Positions 38,243 through 49,234 of a stretch of DNA of 64,000 nucleotides are shown here, one piece after another. Below the pieces are notes generated by a model, which was not told the DNA's origin, made no database searches, and saw only the letters and a program-made list of their open reading frames with translations. Made by a program: the position numbers and the translations under genes. This DNA comes from Alphaproteobacteria bacterium (lineage in GTDB: Bacteria > Pseudomonadota > Alphaproteobacteria > Rhodobacterales > Rhodobacteraceae), in NCBI GenBank assembly GCA_030431485.1, contig JAUIIR010000002.1, positions 62,001 through 126,000 on the forward strand. Reading direction: 5' to 3'. Numbering within the stretch: the stretch's first letter is position 1; each line of letters opens with the position of its first letter.

Positions 38243-38884
38243 CTACCGCGACAGCACAACATCAGCGCGGACGTCCAGGCCCCGCTCGACTGCGTCAATC
38301 AAGTAGTGCGCCACGCTTGCCCGAGAAATCAGCCCGTTGCGCCATGTCTTCGGATCACGCAGAACCTTGTAATCGTCGGTTCTTACCCCCGTCGTCAGGA
38401 TCACTGGCCGAACAATAGTCCACTCCAGTTGTGACGCCTCAATCAGAGCCTCTTGGCGATCTTTATCCGCATACGGCTTGCCAAGGATGGCACGATGCCC
38501 GGTACGCTCAACCCAACTCATTGAGGCCTTGCTACGCCCGGCACCAAACCCGGTCACCGCGACAAGCCGCGTTTGCGCCATACCGGACATGGCGTCGATC
38601 AACACACGAGTGGTTTGAGAAAAGAGCGTCTCTTCCTCCCACAGCATGGCCAGCCGTTCCGTGATGCCGAGCGCGTAGATCACGGCAGACACACCCTGCA
38701 CTGCGCGCGCCACGTCCGCCCCAGAGGTGGCGTCCCCTTTGAAGGGTTCGACCATATCAGTCGCTTCAAGCGTGTCCGCACTTCGACCGAAGGCACGGAC
38801 AGACAGCCCGCGACGCACGGCCTCGTCCAAAGCGCAGCGCCCGATTCCGGACGTGGCTCCCATGATCAGGATTGGCTGGCTCAA
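38243..38884 (-). CDS. NAD(P)H-binding atypical SDR protein
   Basis: ILIMGATSGIGRCALDEAVRRGLSVRAFGRS. Confidence 0.85.
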   Translation of the reverse strand: MSQPILIMGATSGIGRCALDEAVRRGLSVRAFGRSADTLEATDMVEPFKGDATSGADVARAVQGVSAVIYALGITERLAMLWEEETLFSQTTRVLIDAMSGMAQTRLVAVTGFGAGRSKASMSWVERTGHRAILGKPYADKDRQEALIEASQLEWTIVRPVILTTGVRTDDYKVLRDPKTWRNGLISRASVAHYLIDAVERGLDVRADVVLSR

Positions 38885-39063
38885 TTCTGCAGATCCTCAA
38901 AATGTGCGGTATAACGCCGATGCTGCGACCGGTCGCACTTGAGCGCGAGGTTTCCGCGATAGGGTGACACCGTGACAACGGGAATGGCGCGTTGCTCATC
39001 GGGCAAAGTCTTGCTTCTGATGCCATGCATCCAACGTCTCAGCTTCCGCAGTATATGTTTCAT
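38881..39063 (-). CDS. Small basic hypothetical protein
   Basis: MKHILRKLRRWMHGIRSKTLPDEQRAIPVVTVSPYRGNLALKCDRSQHRRYTAHFEDLQN, 4-bp overlap with the SDR gene. Confidence 0.4.
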   Translation of the reverse strand: MKHILRKLRRWMHGIRSKTLPDEQRAIPVVTVSPYRGNLALKCDRSQHRRYTAHFEDLQN

Positions 39064-39189
39064 ATTCCTGAAACGTAGTGCGGCTGGATTGGTTGCAACG
39101 CCTTTGACTAAATTTTCAGCTGAACTTGTCCAGAGCACAACAGGCCAGGCAAAGACCCGGCCTGTCGCAATATCGAAACTCTCAGACGC

Positions 39190-42033
39190 TTACTCTGCTG
39201 CCTCAGCGTAGTCTTCCATCGGAGGGCAAGTGCAGATCAGATGCCGATCCCCATACGCGTTATCAACACGGTTGACGGGCGGCCAGTATTTGTCCACCCG
39301 GAACGCGCCTGGCGGGAAACAGCCCTGTTCGCGGCTGTAGGGCCGATCCCATTCGCGCACCAAGTCCTCCATCGTGTGCGGAGCCAATTTGAGCGGGTTT
39401 ACATCCCTGTCGATCCGACCCTCCTCAATGTCCCGGATTTCCTGCCGGATCGCGAGCATAGCATCGCAAAACCTATCCAGCTCTGCTTTGGTCTCGGACT
39501 CGGTCGGCTCCACCATCAGCGTCCCCGCGACAGGCCAGCTCATCGTTGGCGCATGGAAACCAGCATCCATCAAGCGCTTGGCAATGTCCTCAACCGTCAC
39601 ACCCGCTGATTTCTCGAAAGGCCGCACGTCCAGAATGCATTCATGCGCGACACGCCCCTTTTCGCCGCGGTAAAGAACATCATACGCCCCTTCAAGACGC
39701 GTTGCGATGTAGTTGGCGTTCAGGATCGCAACTCGCGTCGCCTGGGTGAGTCCTTCTCCCCCCATCATCAGGCAGTACGCCCAGGATATGGGCAACAACG
39801 AGGGCGACCCGTAGGGAGCCGCACTCACAGCGCCTTCGCCCGTCAACGGATGTCCGGGCAGATGCGGAATCAGATGCGCTTTGACACCAATCGGCCCCAT
39901 ACCGGGTCCACCACCACCATGCGGGATGCAAAAGGTCTTGTGCAGGTTGAGGTGACTGACATCGCCCCCAAGATCGCCAGGCCGCGACAAACCGACCATC
40001 GCGTTCATGTTCGCCCCGTCAATGTAAACCTGCCCGCCATGCTCATGAGTGATCGCGCAGACATCCTTGACCGTGCCCTCAAAGACGCCGTGGGTTGATG
40101 GGTAGGTGATCATCGTCCCGGCAAGGTTCTCGGAATGCTGTTCTGCCTTGGCCCGGAAATCGTCAAGGTCGATGGAGCCGTTCTCGCCACATTTCACCGG
40201 CACCACTTTCCAGCCGACCATCTGGGCCGAGGCCGGGTTTGTCCCATGGGCGTTCACCGGGATCAGACAAATGTTGCGATGCCCTTCTCCATTCGCCCGG
40301 TGGTAACCGGCAATGGCCAAAAGCCCCGCATATTCGCCCTGAGCCCCCGAATTGGGCTGCATCGAAATCGCGTTATAGCCCGTGATTGTACACAGTTTTG
40401 AATTCAGGACGGCGATCAGGTTGTGATAACCGCGCACCTGATCATCGGGCACATAGGGATGAATATCCGCAAATTCCCGCCAGCTGACCGGCATCATTTC
40501 GGCTGCCGAGTTCAGTTTCATCGTGCACGAGCCAAGCGGGATCATCGCCCGATCAAGCGCCAGATCGCGGTCCGCCAGACGGCGCATATAGCGCATCATC
40601 TCGGTCTCAGCCCGGTTCATGTGGAACACATCGTGCTGCAGATAATCGGACGTGCGCAAAAGCGCATCGGGAAGGCGATATTCCGGCGTCAGATCATCGT
40701 CTTTCTGCACAAGACCAAATGCGCGCCACACCGCCTCGATCGTCGCAGGACGGGACTTTTCATCCATCGAGATACCGATCTTGGTCGTGCCGACCGGACG
40801 CAGGTTCAGCCCTTCGCGGACCGCTGCCTGCAAAACGCCGCGCTGCAAAAGTCCCACATCCACGGTAATCGTATCGAAAAACGCTGTTGGCTCGACCTTG
40901 AACCCAGCCGCTTCAAGCCCTTTCGCAAGGCGTACGGTCTTGCGATGGATGCGCTGCGCAATAGCCCGCAAGCCTTTCGGCCCGTGAAACACCGCGTAGA
41001 ACCCGGCCATCACCGCCAGAAGCGCCTGCGCTGTACAGACATTCGACGTCGCTTTTTCGCGGCGGATATGCTGTTCACGGGTCTGCAATGCAAGGCGGTA
41101 AGCCTTGTTGCCGTGACTGTCGATAGAAATGCCCACGATCCGTCCCGGCATCGCGCGCTTATAGGCATCTTTGGTGGCCATATAGGCGGCGTGAGGACCA
41201 CCGTAACCCAGCGGAATCCCGAACCGCTGGGTCGAGCCGATCGCGATATCTGCGTTCATCGCCCCCGGCTCTTTCAAAAGGCACAGCGCCATCGGATCCG
41301 CCGACATGACGGCAATCGCCTTGGCCTCATGCAGCCGCGCGATGTCCTCGGTGAAATCTCGCAAATGCCCGTAGGTGCCGGGATACTGGAATATCGCACC
41401 GAACACCGACTCGGGGTCCATGTCCGCAACATCGCCAACCACCACCTCGATACCCAGCGGCGCTGCGCGCGTCTTCATCACCGCAATGTTTTGCGGATGA
41501 CAGTTTTCGTCGACGAAAAACGCATTGGCTTTCGATTTCGCGACCCGCTGCGCCATCGTCATCGCTTCGGCACAGGCGGTCGCCTCATCCAACAAAGACG
41601 CATTGGCGATTTCCAGACCGGTCAGGTCGCTGATCATGGTCTGGTAGTTCAACAGCGCCTCAAGACGGCCTTGGCTGATTTCAGGCTGATATGGCGTGTA
41701 AGCCGTGTACCAGGCCGGGTTTTCGAAAATATTGCGCTGAATGGCAGGCGGGGTGACTGTGTCATAGTAGCCCATACCGATCAGTGATGTCATAACCGTG
41801 TTCTGGGACGCCACCTGTCGCATATGGTATAGCAATTCCCGCTCGGACAGCGCTTTGCCAAAATCCAGCGCAGTTTCCTGCCGGATTGCTTCAGGAACGG
41901 TCTGCGAAATCAGCTCTTCAAGCTCGGACACACCCACCGTCGCCAACATGTCGGCCATCTCTGCGGGGGACGGACCGATGTGGCGCCGGTTGGCAAAATC
42001 ATACGGAAGATAGTCTATGGCGTCATAACCCAT
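39190..42033 (-). CDS. gcvP: Glycine dehydrogenase (decarboxylating), P protein
   Basis: 947 aa; [31 protein letters not shown]-lysine motif. Confidence 0.97.
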   Translation of the reverse strand: MGYDAIDYLPYDFANRRHIGPSPAEMADMLATVGVSELEELISQTVPEAIRQETALDFGKALSERELLYHMRQVASQNTVMTSLIGMGYYDTVTPPAIQRNIFENPAWYTAYTPYQPEISQGRLEALLNYQTMISDLTGLEIANASLLDEATACAEAMTMAQRVAKSKANAFFVDENCHPQNIAVMKTRAAPLGIEVVVGDVADMDPESVFGAIFQYPGTYGHLRDFTEDIARLHEAKAIAVMSADPMALCLLKEPGAMNADIAIGSTQRFGIPLGYGGPHAAYMATKDAYKRAMPGRIVGISIDSHGNKAYRLALQTREQHIRREKATSNVCTAQALLAVMAGFYAVFHGPKGLRAIAQRIHRKTVRLAKGLEAAGFKVEPTAFFDTITVDVGLLQRGVLQAAVREGLNLRPVGTTKIGISMDEKSRPATIEAVWRAFGLVQKDDDLTPEYRLPDALLRTSDYLQHDVFHMNRAETEMMRYMRRLADRDLALDRAMIPLGSCTMKLNSAAEMMPVSWREFADIHPYVPDDQVRGYHNLIAVLNSKLCTITGYNAISMQPNSGAQGEYAGLLAIAGYHRANGEGHRNICLIPVNAHGTNPASAQMVGWKVVPVKCGENGSIDLDDFRAKAEQHSENLAGTMITYPSTHGVFEGTVKDVCAITHEHGGQVYIDGANMNAMVGLSRPGDLGGDVSHLNLHKTFCIPHGGGGPGMGPIGVKAHLIPHLPGHPLTGEGAVSAAPYGSPSLLPISWAYCLMMGGEGLTQATRVAILNANYIATRLEGAYDVLYRGEKGRVAHECILDVRPFEKSAGVTVEDIAKRLMDAGFHAPTMSWPVAGTLMVEPTESETKAELDRFCDAMLAIRQEIRDIEEGRIDRDVNPLKLAPHTMEDLVREWDRPYSREQGCFPPGAFRVDKYWPPVNRVDNAYGDRHLICTCPPMEDYAEAAE

Positions 42034-42165
42034 ATCGTGCTCCTTGCGGTCCGGAACGGCTCAGCGTCCCCTGCTTCTTCTTTTTCCAAATATGCATCTG
42101 CGACGACAGCCAGAGGCTGCTCAGTCGAGGCAAAGCAAAGGGCGGGCACCCCGCCCTTGGCGGGA

Positions 42166-42525
42166 TCAGCCGATGTACTTCTTGTAGGCGGCTTCATCCA
42201 TCATATCGTCCAAAGCAGACAGGTCCTCGATCTTCATCTTGAAGAACCAGGCATCGCCCTCCGGATCTTCGTTGACCTTGCCCGGCTCATCGACAAGTGC
42301 CTCGTTCACTTCGGTGATCTCACCGTCCAGCGGCGCAAGAATATCCGAGGCGGCCTTTACCGACTCGATCACGACGACCTCGTCATCCTTGCTGACGGTT
42401 GCCCCTTCGTCCGGCAGCTCGATGAACACCACATCGCCCAGCTGCTCGGCAGCATGTGCGGTGATGCCAACGACCACCTCGTCGCCCTCGACGCGCAACC
42501 ATTCATGTTCTTCAGTGTACTTCAT
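42166..42525 (-). CDS. gcvH: Glycine cleavage system H protein
   Basis: [46 protein letters not shown] lipoyl lysine. Confidence 0.96.
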   Translation of the reverse strand: MKYTEEHEWLRVEGDEVVVGITAHAAEQLGDVVFIELPDEGATVSKDDEVVVIESVKAASDILAPLDGEITEVNEALVDEPGKVNEDPEGDAWFFKMKIEDLSALDDMMDEAAYKKYIG

Positions 42526-42544
42526 GATGTCCCTCTTGGAGTGA

Positions 42545-43669
42545 TTATCGTTTAAAACCTGCCGCGACGAAGGGCAGCGATGCAACTGTTACCGGCAGCC
42601 GCTTTCCACGAACCTCGCCGAACAGCGCAGTTCCCACCTGGGAATGGGCGGTCTCGACATATCCCATCGCGACCGGTCCATTGACACTTGGTCCGAACCC
42701 ACCCGAGGTCACTGTGCCAACAGGATCGGTAGCAGCTTCTGTGGCAAACAACGCCGTGCCTTCCCGCATCGGCGCGCGACCGTCGGGTTTCAGACCGACC
42801 CGCTGCCGGGAGACGCCTTTAGCAAGCTCGCTCAGGATGCGATCTGCGCCCGGAAAACCGCCTTCGCGCGCTCCCGAGGACCGCCGGGCTTTCTGAATAC
42901 CCCATGTCAGACCGGCCTCAACCGGCGACGTTGTGTCGTCGATGTCATGCCCGTAAAGGCACAGGCCCGCCTCAAGCCGCAGGGAATCCCGCGCACCAAG
43001 CCCAATTGCTTCCACATCGTCATGCTCCAGGAGAGCCCGGGCCAAATCTGCGGCTGCCGCCACAGGCACGGATATCTCGTATCCGTCTTCGCCGGTATAG
43101 CCTGATCGGGACACCCAGCATTCCGCACCGGCGATCGGCACAGTGGCAACATCCATGAACCGCATCTCGGATACCATCGGATGATGCTCGGCCAACACTG
43201 CCTCGGCTTTGGGTCCCTGCAATGCCAAAAGTGCACGGTTTTCCAACAGCTTGACCGTTACCTCCGGTTCCAGATCTTCACGCATCCGGGCCACATCGGC
43301 CTCCTTGCAGGCCGCGTTCACCACAACGAAGAGGTGATCACCCCGGTTGGCAAACATCAGATCGTCTTCAATCCCGCCGGCAGCGTTGGTGAAGAACCCA
43401 TAACGTTGCCGACCCTCGCCCAGACCCAGCACGTCCTGCGGGATCAACCGCTCCAGCGCGGCTTTCGCGACATCAGGGTTCTCAGACCGCAGGATGACCT
43501 GACCCATATGGCTAACATCGAAAAGCCCGGCCGCTTCCCGGCAGTGCAGGTGCTCTTTCATTACACCTAGGCTGTATTGGACGGGCATTTCGTAGCCCGC
43601 AAACGGCACCATCTTTGCGCCAAGCGCGACGTGCAGATCGTAGAGCGGAGTGCGTTTCAAATCGCTCAC
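42545..43669 (-). CDS. gcvT: Glycine cleavage system T protein (aminomethyltransferase), GTG start
   Basis: [43 protein letters not shown]. Confidence 0.94.
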   Translation of the reverse strand: MSDLKRTPLYDLHVALGAKMVPFAGYEMPVQYSLGVMKEHLHCREAAGLFDVSHMGQVILRSENPDVAKAALERLIPQDVLGLGEGRQRYGFFTNAAGGIEDDLMFANRGDHLFVVVNAACKEADVARMREDLEPEVTVKLLENRALLALQGPKAEAVLAEHHPMVSEMRFMDVATVPIAGAECWVSRSGYTGEDGYEISVPVAAAADLARALLEHDDVEAIGLGARDSLRLEAGLCLYGHDIDDTTSPVEAGLTWGIQKARRSSGAREGGFPGADRILSELAKGVSRQRVGLKPDGRAPMREGTALFATEAATDPVGTVTSGGFGPSVNGPVAMGYVETAHSQVGTALFGEVRGKRLPVTVASLPFVAAGFKR

Positions 43670-43749
43670 GCGGCATCCCTTCAGTTTCGACCGGATGCTT
43701 GTGTAAGACAACCGGCATATTCCAAGCCACGCAACTGCGCGTCTGTCCT

Positions 43750-43905
43750 ATGCCCCCTCTGTCCTTTCGCCTGAGATCGTTATCCCTTCGGCGCTCCGGG
43801 TCATGCCCGGAATCTCTCCAGAGTTTATGTCCGCGACGGTCCTTCGGCCTGAGAGTTTCCGGGGGCGGTTGCTCCTTCGGCACCGGCGAACCGGTTCTCC
43901 CATCG
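43750..43905 (-). promoter_or_regulatory. Tandem glycine riboswitch upstream of gcvT
   Basis: Minus strand GGGAGAACCGG...GCCGAAGGAGCAACCGCCCCCGGAAACTCTCAGGCCGAAGGACCG and second aptamer GCGCCGAAGGGATAACGATCTCAGGCGAAAGGACAGAGG. Confidence 0.88.
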
Positions 43906-43949
43906 TGGATGTATGCAGTGGTAGACCGAATCTTTCTCGGTCTCAAGTC

Positions 43950-44420
43950 TCAATCTGCGAGAGCCGCCTCGCGCGCCGCGCAGCCACGCTCTGGGTTCAG
44001 AATATCCAAAAGATCGGCATTGGTGCAAACAAGTGCATCCAGCGTGATTGGATCAAGCGATTGGTAAAACGCTTCGACCGCATCGGTCAGAGCCGTTCGC
44101 AAACGGCACGCCTCGGTTAAAGGGCAGGTGTTGTCCACGTCGGCAAAGCATTCAGCCAATGGCACCGGAGCCTCCAGCACGCGGAAAACGTCACCAATAT
44201 TGATCTGGTCCGCAGGCCGCCCCAAAGACAGCCCGCCATTGCGGCCACGTTGAGTGTGCAGGAACCCAAGCTGTGCAAGTTGGTTGATCACTTGCGCCAA
44301 ATGGTTTTCAGAGGCGTTGCAGCGTTCGGCGATTTCCGTCTTGGTCACGAGACGCCCGGTGTTTGCCGCGCAGAACATGAGGACACGCATCGCGATATTG
44401 GTACGTTTTGTGACACGCAC
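43950..44420 (-). CDS. Rrf2 family transcriptional regulator
   Basis: NIAMRVLMFCAANTGRLVTKTEIAERCNASENHLAQVINQLAQLGFLHTQRGRNGGLSLGR; Cys cluster in CFADVDNTCPLTEACRLR. Confidence 0.9.
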   Translation of the reverse strand: MRVTKRTNIAMRVLMFCAANTGRLVTKTEIAERCNASENHLAQVINQLAQLGFLHTQRGRNGGLSLGRPADQINIGDVFRVLEAPVPLAECFADVDNTCPLTEACRLRTALTDAVEAFYQSLDPITLDALVCTNADLLDILNPERGCAAREAALAD

Positions 44421-44513
44421 GGCAGTTATCCTTATCAGATCAGTTGGCCAAACCTAGCGGTTCATGCAAAGTTGTCTTTGATATACATCAACCATCCCAG
44501 AGCAGATAGTCCC

Positions 44514-45077
44514 GTGAAGCACCCCCACTTTTTTGGTTACGGATCGCTGGTCAACCGCAACACGCATGACTTCACGCCCCTCCACGAGTCCCGGATAACC
44601 GGGTGGCGGCGCATCTGGCAGCGCGCTCCGAACCGGCCGGCTGCGTTCCTTTCGGTGATCGCGGATACAGCCTCAGACATTGAAGGCGTAATCGCACCTG
44701 TTCCCAATGACGACTGGGCGGCGCTTGACGCCAGGGAGTTTTCCTACGCGCGGCTTGCCGTAACCGACGCGGTGAGCCACGCAGCAGACAATGTGCGAGA
44801 CATCTCAATCTATGCCATCCCACCCAACAGCGCAGCTCCACCGGATGCCGATCATCCCATTCTCCTAAGTTATGTTGATGCTGTCCTGCAGGGCTATCTG
44901 CGGGAATTTGGTCATGCTGGCGCCGAACGCTTTGTCGCGACCACCGAGGGGTGGAACACACCGATCCGCAACGACCGGGATGCCCCGATCTACCCGCGGG
45001 CACAACGGCTCTCGAAAGAGGAGCTTGCATTCGTGGATGACATCTTGCTGGCAGCACGTGCCAAAGTGTTTGCCTGA
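44514..45077 (+). CDS. Gamma-glutamylcyclotransferase family protein (GTG start)
   Basis: FFGYGSLVNRNTHDF fold-start motif; the longer ORF-track start is not supported. Confidence 0.75.
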   Translation: MKHPHFFGYGSLVNRNTHDFTPLHESRITGWRRIWQRAPNRPAAFLSVIADTASDIEGVIAPVPNDDWAALDAREFSYARLAVTDAVSHAADNVRDISIYAIPPNSAAPPDADHPILLSYVDAVLQGYLREFGHAGAERFVATTEGWNTPIRNDRDAPIYPRAQRLSKEELAFVDDILLAARAKVFA

Positions 45078-46324
45078 TGCGGGAACGGATCTGGCTTTGG
45101 CTCAAGAGACTCTGGCGGCGTCCGGGCATTCGAATTTCGGCTTTTGGCGCGGCGGCACTGCTCATTGCGTTTATTGCACCACTTCTGGACCGCTTCCTCC
45201 CGGATTCGCTCGCCGACCGCTTCTCGCGTGACGCTGTTCTGCCGATCCTGAATATCCTCGCCTCGTCGATGCTGGCAGTGACCACCTTTTCACTCGGCAT
45301 AATGGTGCAGGCGTTCCGCTCGGCCGCCGGACAGGCGACTCCTCGTGTCTACAGATTGCTTATGCAAGATATGACGACACTCAACGTAATGTCGGTCTTT
45401 GTCGGTGCGTTCTTGTTCTCCCTTGCCGCAATCGTCATGTTCCGCGCGGGGTACTATGGAGAGTCCGCCACGGTGATCGTCTTTGCGATGACGATCCTGT
45501 GCATCTTCCTAATCGTCGTGGCGATCCTAAGATGGATTGCACACCTCAGCCAACTGGGTAGCCTGCATCACACACTGACACTGGTGGAAACCGCTGCAAA
45601 ACAGCCGCTGATCCGTCTCGCCAAGCAACCGAACCTTGCCGCGCGCGCCGCCAGTGATGCACCGCGTGCGCCGGGCACATCCAAAGCCCTGAAATCCCCC
45701 CGGTCCGGCTACGTGCAGTTCATCAGTCTTGCCGAGTTGAACGAACAGCTTGAAAAGGATGATGCCACTTTGTGGGTCTATACGCCTCCTGGAAGCTGGG
45801 TTCTGAAAGATACACCGCTTGCCTATGTCGAGGGCGACTGCGACCCTGACGCTCTGCTTGAGAACTTCACGATTGGGGACGAGCGCACCGTCGAACAGGA
45901 TGCCCGCTTCGGTCTGGTGGTCCTGTCGGAAGTGGCGTCGCGCGCTCTATCTCCTGGTGTCAACGATCCCGGAACCGCCATTGACGTCATCCACAGGATC
46001 GAACGCATCCTGTGGGATCTTGGTCAGGGCATGAGCCGCGAAGACCGGGAGACAAAAGCCCAGTTCGACCGGGTGATCATCGGCACGGTATCTGCCGAAA
46101 ACCTGATGCATGATGGGTTTGCCAGCTTGATGCAAGACGGCGGCGACCGGTTTGATGTCATGGCGCAAATGCTCAAGGCCGCCAACCGCCTGAGCAAGAG
46201 CGATTGGTCAGAACTGGCTCAGGCCGCCGAAGCGACCCGAGACGCAACACTTGGAATTATCGACCGGCGGATCGACGACCCTGACGCAATTGAAAAACTG
46301 CACAAAAAGGCGAAAGAGACTTAG
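45077..46324 (+). CDS. DUF2254 family membrane protein
   Basis: 415 aa; AVTTFSLGIMVQAFRSAAGQATPRVYRLLMQD, ALSPGVNDPGTAIDVI. Confidence 0.88.
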   Translation: MRERIWLWLKRLWRRPGIRISAFGAAALLIAFIAPLLDRFLPDSLADRFSRDAVLPILNILASSMLAVTTFSLGIMVQAFRSAAGQATPRVYRLLMQDMTTLNVMSVFVGAFLFSLAAIVMFRAGYYGESATVIVFAMTILCIFLIVVAILRWIAHLSQLGSLHHTLTLVETAAKQPLIRLAKQPNLAARAASDAPRAPGTSKALKSPRSGYVQFISLAELNEQLEKDDATLWVYTPPGSWVLKDTPLAYVEGDCDPDALLENFTIGDERTVEQDARFGLVVLSEVASRALSPGVNDPGTAIDVIHRIERILWDLGQGMSREDRETKAQFDRVIIGTVSAENLMHDGFASLMQDGGDRFDVMAQMLKAANRLSKSDWSELAQAAEATRDATLGIIDRRIDDPDAIEKLHKKAKET

Positions 46325-47658
46325 CTCTTTGCGAGTTTGCGCGCAGGAATGGTCTGCAAAATTGGCAGCAGATCCGCCATTTCCGGTCCCCGCTCCTGCC
46401 CTGTCACAGCCTTGCGCAGCGGCATGAAAAGACCTTTGCCCTTGCGGCCCGTCGCGTCTTTCACAGCAGTCGTCCACGTACTCCAGGAATCTGGACCCAG
46501 CGGTCCTTCGGGCAGCAAGGCCATCGCCTGAGCCACGAACTCTGCGTCCTCGTCGGCAACCATTGGCTCTGCTCCATTGACGCAGAGGTCCCACCACTTG
46601 GCGATATCCCGCCGCGTGGTGATGTTCTCACGCGCGACAGTCCAGAACGCCTCCGCCTTTTCCTCAGGCACGCCCAGCGCGGCCAGATCCTCTTTCATCA
46701 CGCTGTAATCAAGCGCATGCAGCTTGCGCGCGGTCAGTGGGAACAGGTCCTGGAAATCGAACTTTGTAGGCGCCGAACCGAACTGGTTTAGATCGAATCC
46801 GTCGGCGATCTCATCCAGCGACAGCCGCAGTTCCACCGGCTGCGACGATCCGAGACGCGCCATCAGGCTCAAAAGCGCCTCGGGCTCCACACCCTGCTCA
46901 CGCAGGTCTCGCAACGCCAGAGTACCCAGCCGCTTGGACAACGACTCGCCCTGAGGGCCGGTCAGCAGCGAATGGTGCGCAAACGACGGCACAGTGCCGC
47001 CCAACGCACGGATGATCTGGATCTGCGTGGCAGTGTTGGTCACGTGATCCGACCCGCGCACCACATGGGTCACACCCATCTCGGTATCGTCAACGACAGA
47101 GGCCAATGTGTACAAGATCTGTCCATCCGCACGGATCAACACAGGGTCGCTGACGCTTGCCGCGTCGATTGAGATGTCGCCCAGGATGCCATCGGTCCAC
47201 TCAATCCGCTCATGATCGAGCTTGAACCGCCAGACACCATCGCCCCGCTCAGCGCGCAGTTTGGCCTTTTCATCCTCGGACAAGGCGAGCGCGGCTCTGT
47301 CGTAGACCGGCGGCTTGCCCATGTTCAGCTGCTTCTTGCGCTTCAAGTCCAGTTCGGTCGGTGTTTCAAACGCCTCATAGAACCGTCCCATCTCACGCAG
47401 CGTGTCTGCAGCCGCGTGATACCGGTCAAGACGCTCTGACTGACGCTCTACCCGATCCCATGTCAGACCCAGCCATTCCAGATCCTGCTTGAGCGCATCG
47501 ACATATTCTTCCTTTGACCGTTCCGGGTCGGTGTCGTCGATCCGCAGAATAAACGTGCCGCCCGATTTCCGGGCGATCAGGTAGTTGAACAAAGCGGTGC
47601 GCAGGTTGCCGACATGGATATATCCGGTGGGCGACGGCGCGAAACGGGTGGTTGTCAT
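46321..47658 (-). CDS. gltX: Glutamate-tRNA ligase
   Basis: RFAPSPTGYIHVGNLRTALFNYL, ILRIDDTDPERSKEEY, SLSKRLG KMSKS-like. Confidence 0.95.
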   Translation of the reverse strand: MTTTRFAPSPTGYIHVGNLRTALFNYLIARKSGGTFILRIDDTDPERSKEEYVDALKQDLEWLGLTWDRVERQSERLDRYHAAADTLREMGRFYEAFETPTELDLKRKKQLNMGKPPVYDRAALALSEDEKAKLRAERGDGVWRFKLDHERIEWTDGILGDISIDAASVSDPVLIRADGQILYTLASVVDDTEMGVTHVVRGSDHVTNTATQIQIIRALGGTVPSFAHHSLLTGPQGESLSKRLGTLALRDLREQGVEPEALLSLMARLGSSQPVELRLSLDEIADGFDLNQFGSAPTKFDFQDLFPLTARKLHALDYSVMKEDLAALGVPEEKAEAFWTVARENITTRRDIAKWWDLCVNGAEPMVADEDAEFVAQAMALLPEGPLGPDSWSTWTTAVKDATGRKGKGLFMPLRKAVTGQERGPEMADLLPILQTIPARKLAKS

Positions 47659-47825
47659 GGACTGTGTCTCCTGTTGACCGCGCTTTCACACAAAGGGACG
47701 CTTTTGTCCAGAAAGCCCCGCACCAATGCACTGCGTGATTGCACAGTCACGAAGGCGTGAATGGACAAGCTTTGGGCGGAATTGCCGCTACTCTCATCTT
47801 CATTCTAACCAGGGGAGCATCCACC

Positions 47826-48752
47826 ATGTCTGAATTTACCATGTCGCGCCGCAGCCTTCTGGCCGGTGCCGCCGCCCTTCCGATGGCCGCCGGTCTCGGA
47901 GCAACCCGCGCCAGCGCCGGAGGCCATATGCAGGGCGCCCAGGTCCCCCGCGTGAACCGGTTTGGTGTGGGTGATTTCGAAGTAACCACCCTCCTCGTGG
48001 GCAGCCGCACCGTTGAGGAACCGCAGGGCATTTTCGGCATGAATGTCGAAGCAGACGAATTTGCCGCCGTATCTCAGGAAGCGCACATTCCTGTCGACAA
48101 GGCGCAGTTCTTCTTCACCCCGACGCTGGTCAACACCGGCTCCGAGTTGATCCTCTTCGACACTGGTCTCAACGGAGGCGCAACGGCGCAAGCCGTAGAG
48201 ATGGCCGGGTATTCAGCCGATGCTGTCACCCATGTCGTTCTGACCCACATGCACGGCGACCATATCGGTGGCCTGATGACCGATGGGGCAGAAACCTTCG
48301 GCAACGCCGCCTACGTCACTGGGCAGGCCGAATTCGACCATTGGTCCGGCACAGACAATGAAGGCTTTGCAAACAACGTCAAACCGCTTGCGGAAAAGAT
48401 GACGTTCCTTGGCGACGGCGACAGCGTGACCTCGGGCATCAGCGCTATGGCCGCGTTCGGACACACACCTGGCCACATGACCTATATGCTGGACAGCAAT
48501 GACCAGCAGTTGCTGATCTTTGCTGACCTCGCCAACCACTATGTCTGGTCGCTGGCCCATCCCGATTGGGAAGTCCGTTTCGATATGGACAAGGCCGCCG
48601 CCGCCGCGTCGCGTCGCAAAGTGTTGGGCATGCTGGCGTCAGACGGAATGCCGTTCATCGGCTACCACATGCCCTTCCCGGGTGTGGGTTACGTCGAAAC
48701 GCGCGGGGACGGCTTCCACTACGTTCCGCACAGCTATCAGCTCTTGCTCTGA
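47826..48752 (+). CDS. MBL-fold metallo-hydrolase, exported (TAT-like signal)
   Basis: MSRRSLLAGAAALPMAAGLGATRASA; THMHGDHIGGLMTD. Confidence 0.9.
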   Translation: MSEFTMSRRSLLAGAAALPMAAGLGATRASAGGHMQGAQVPRVNRFGVGDFEVTTLLVGSRTVEEPQGIFGMNVEADEFAAVSQEAHIPVDKAQFFFTPTLVNTGSELILFDTGLNGGATAQAVEMAGYSADAVTHVVLTHMHGDHIGGLMTDGAETFGNAAYVTGQAEFDHWSGTDNEGFANNVKPLAEKMTFLGDGDSVTSGISAMAAFGHTPGHMTYMLDSNDQQLLIFADLANHYVWSLAHPDWEVRFDMDKAAAAASRRKVLGMLASDGMPFIGYHMPFPGVGYVETRGDGFHYVPHSYQLLL

Positions 48753-48794
48753 TCTTGGCTTGACGCTGTCACTTTGCGCGGTGCTGATACGCGC

Positions 48795-49187
48795 ATGACC
48801 GCGCAAGACGATATCGATGACATCACACGCTATGCCGAGGCAGCCCTGACCGGGCTGCCTTTGCCGTTCCGCGATCTATGCCAGGACGTGCTGCTTCAGG
48901 TCACTGACTGGCCACCACAAAGCATTCTGGCTGAATTGGACATCGACGATCCGCTGGACCTGACCGGTCTCTATGACGGCATTCCCTTGACCGAGAAATC
49001 CGCTGGCGACCCATACCCGTTTCCCGATCAGGTCTGGCTGTATGCAGAACCCATCCTTGCGGAATGGCGCGAGAGGAAATCGGTCACGCTACAGGAACTG
49101 GTGGCCCATATCGTCATTCACGAAATCGCGCATCACTTCGGCTGGACCGATGACGAGATCGCGCAAGTGGACCGCTGGTGGGAATAG
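48795..49187 (+). CDS. Small metallopeptidase family (minimal zincin) protein
   Basis: VIHEIAHHFGWTDDEI zinc motif. Confidence 0.88.
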   Translation: MTAQDDIDDITRYAEAALTGLPLPFRDLCQDVLLQVTDWPPQSILAELDIDDPLDLTGLYDGIPLTEKSAGDPYPFPDQVWLYAEPILAEWRERKSVTLQELVAHIVIHEIAHHFGWTDDEIAQVDRWWE

Positions 49188-49198
49188 CTCCAAATAAT

Positions 49199-49227
49199 TT
49201 TGCAAACCCGCGCACAGGGTTTGCAAA
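49199..49227. terminator. Bidirectional terminator between convergent genes
   Basis: Perfect 11-bp arms TTTGCAAACCC / GGGTTTGCAAA. Confidence 0.7.
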
Positions 49228-49234
49228 GCCGGCC

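Noticed and set aside
40423-41787. 454-aa plus-strand ORF
   Set aside because: Antisense to gcvP; His/Arg-rich spurious frame.
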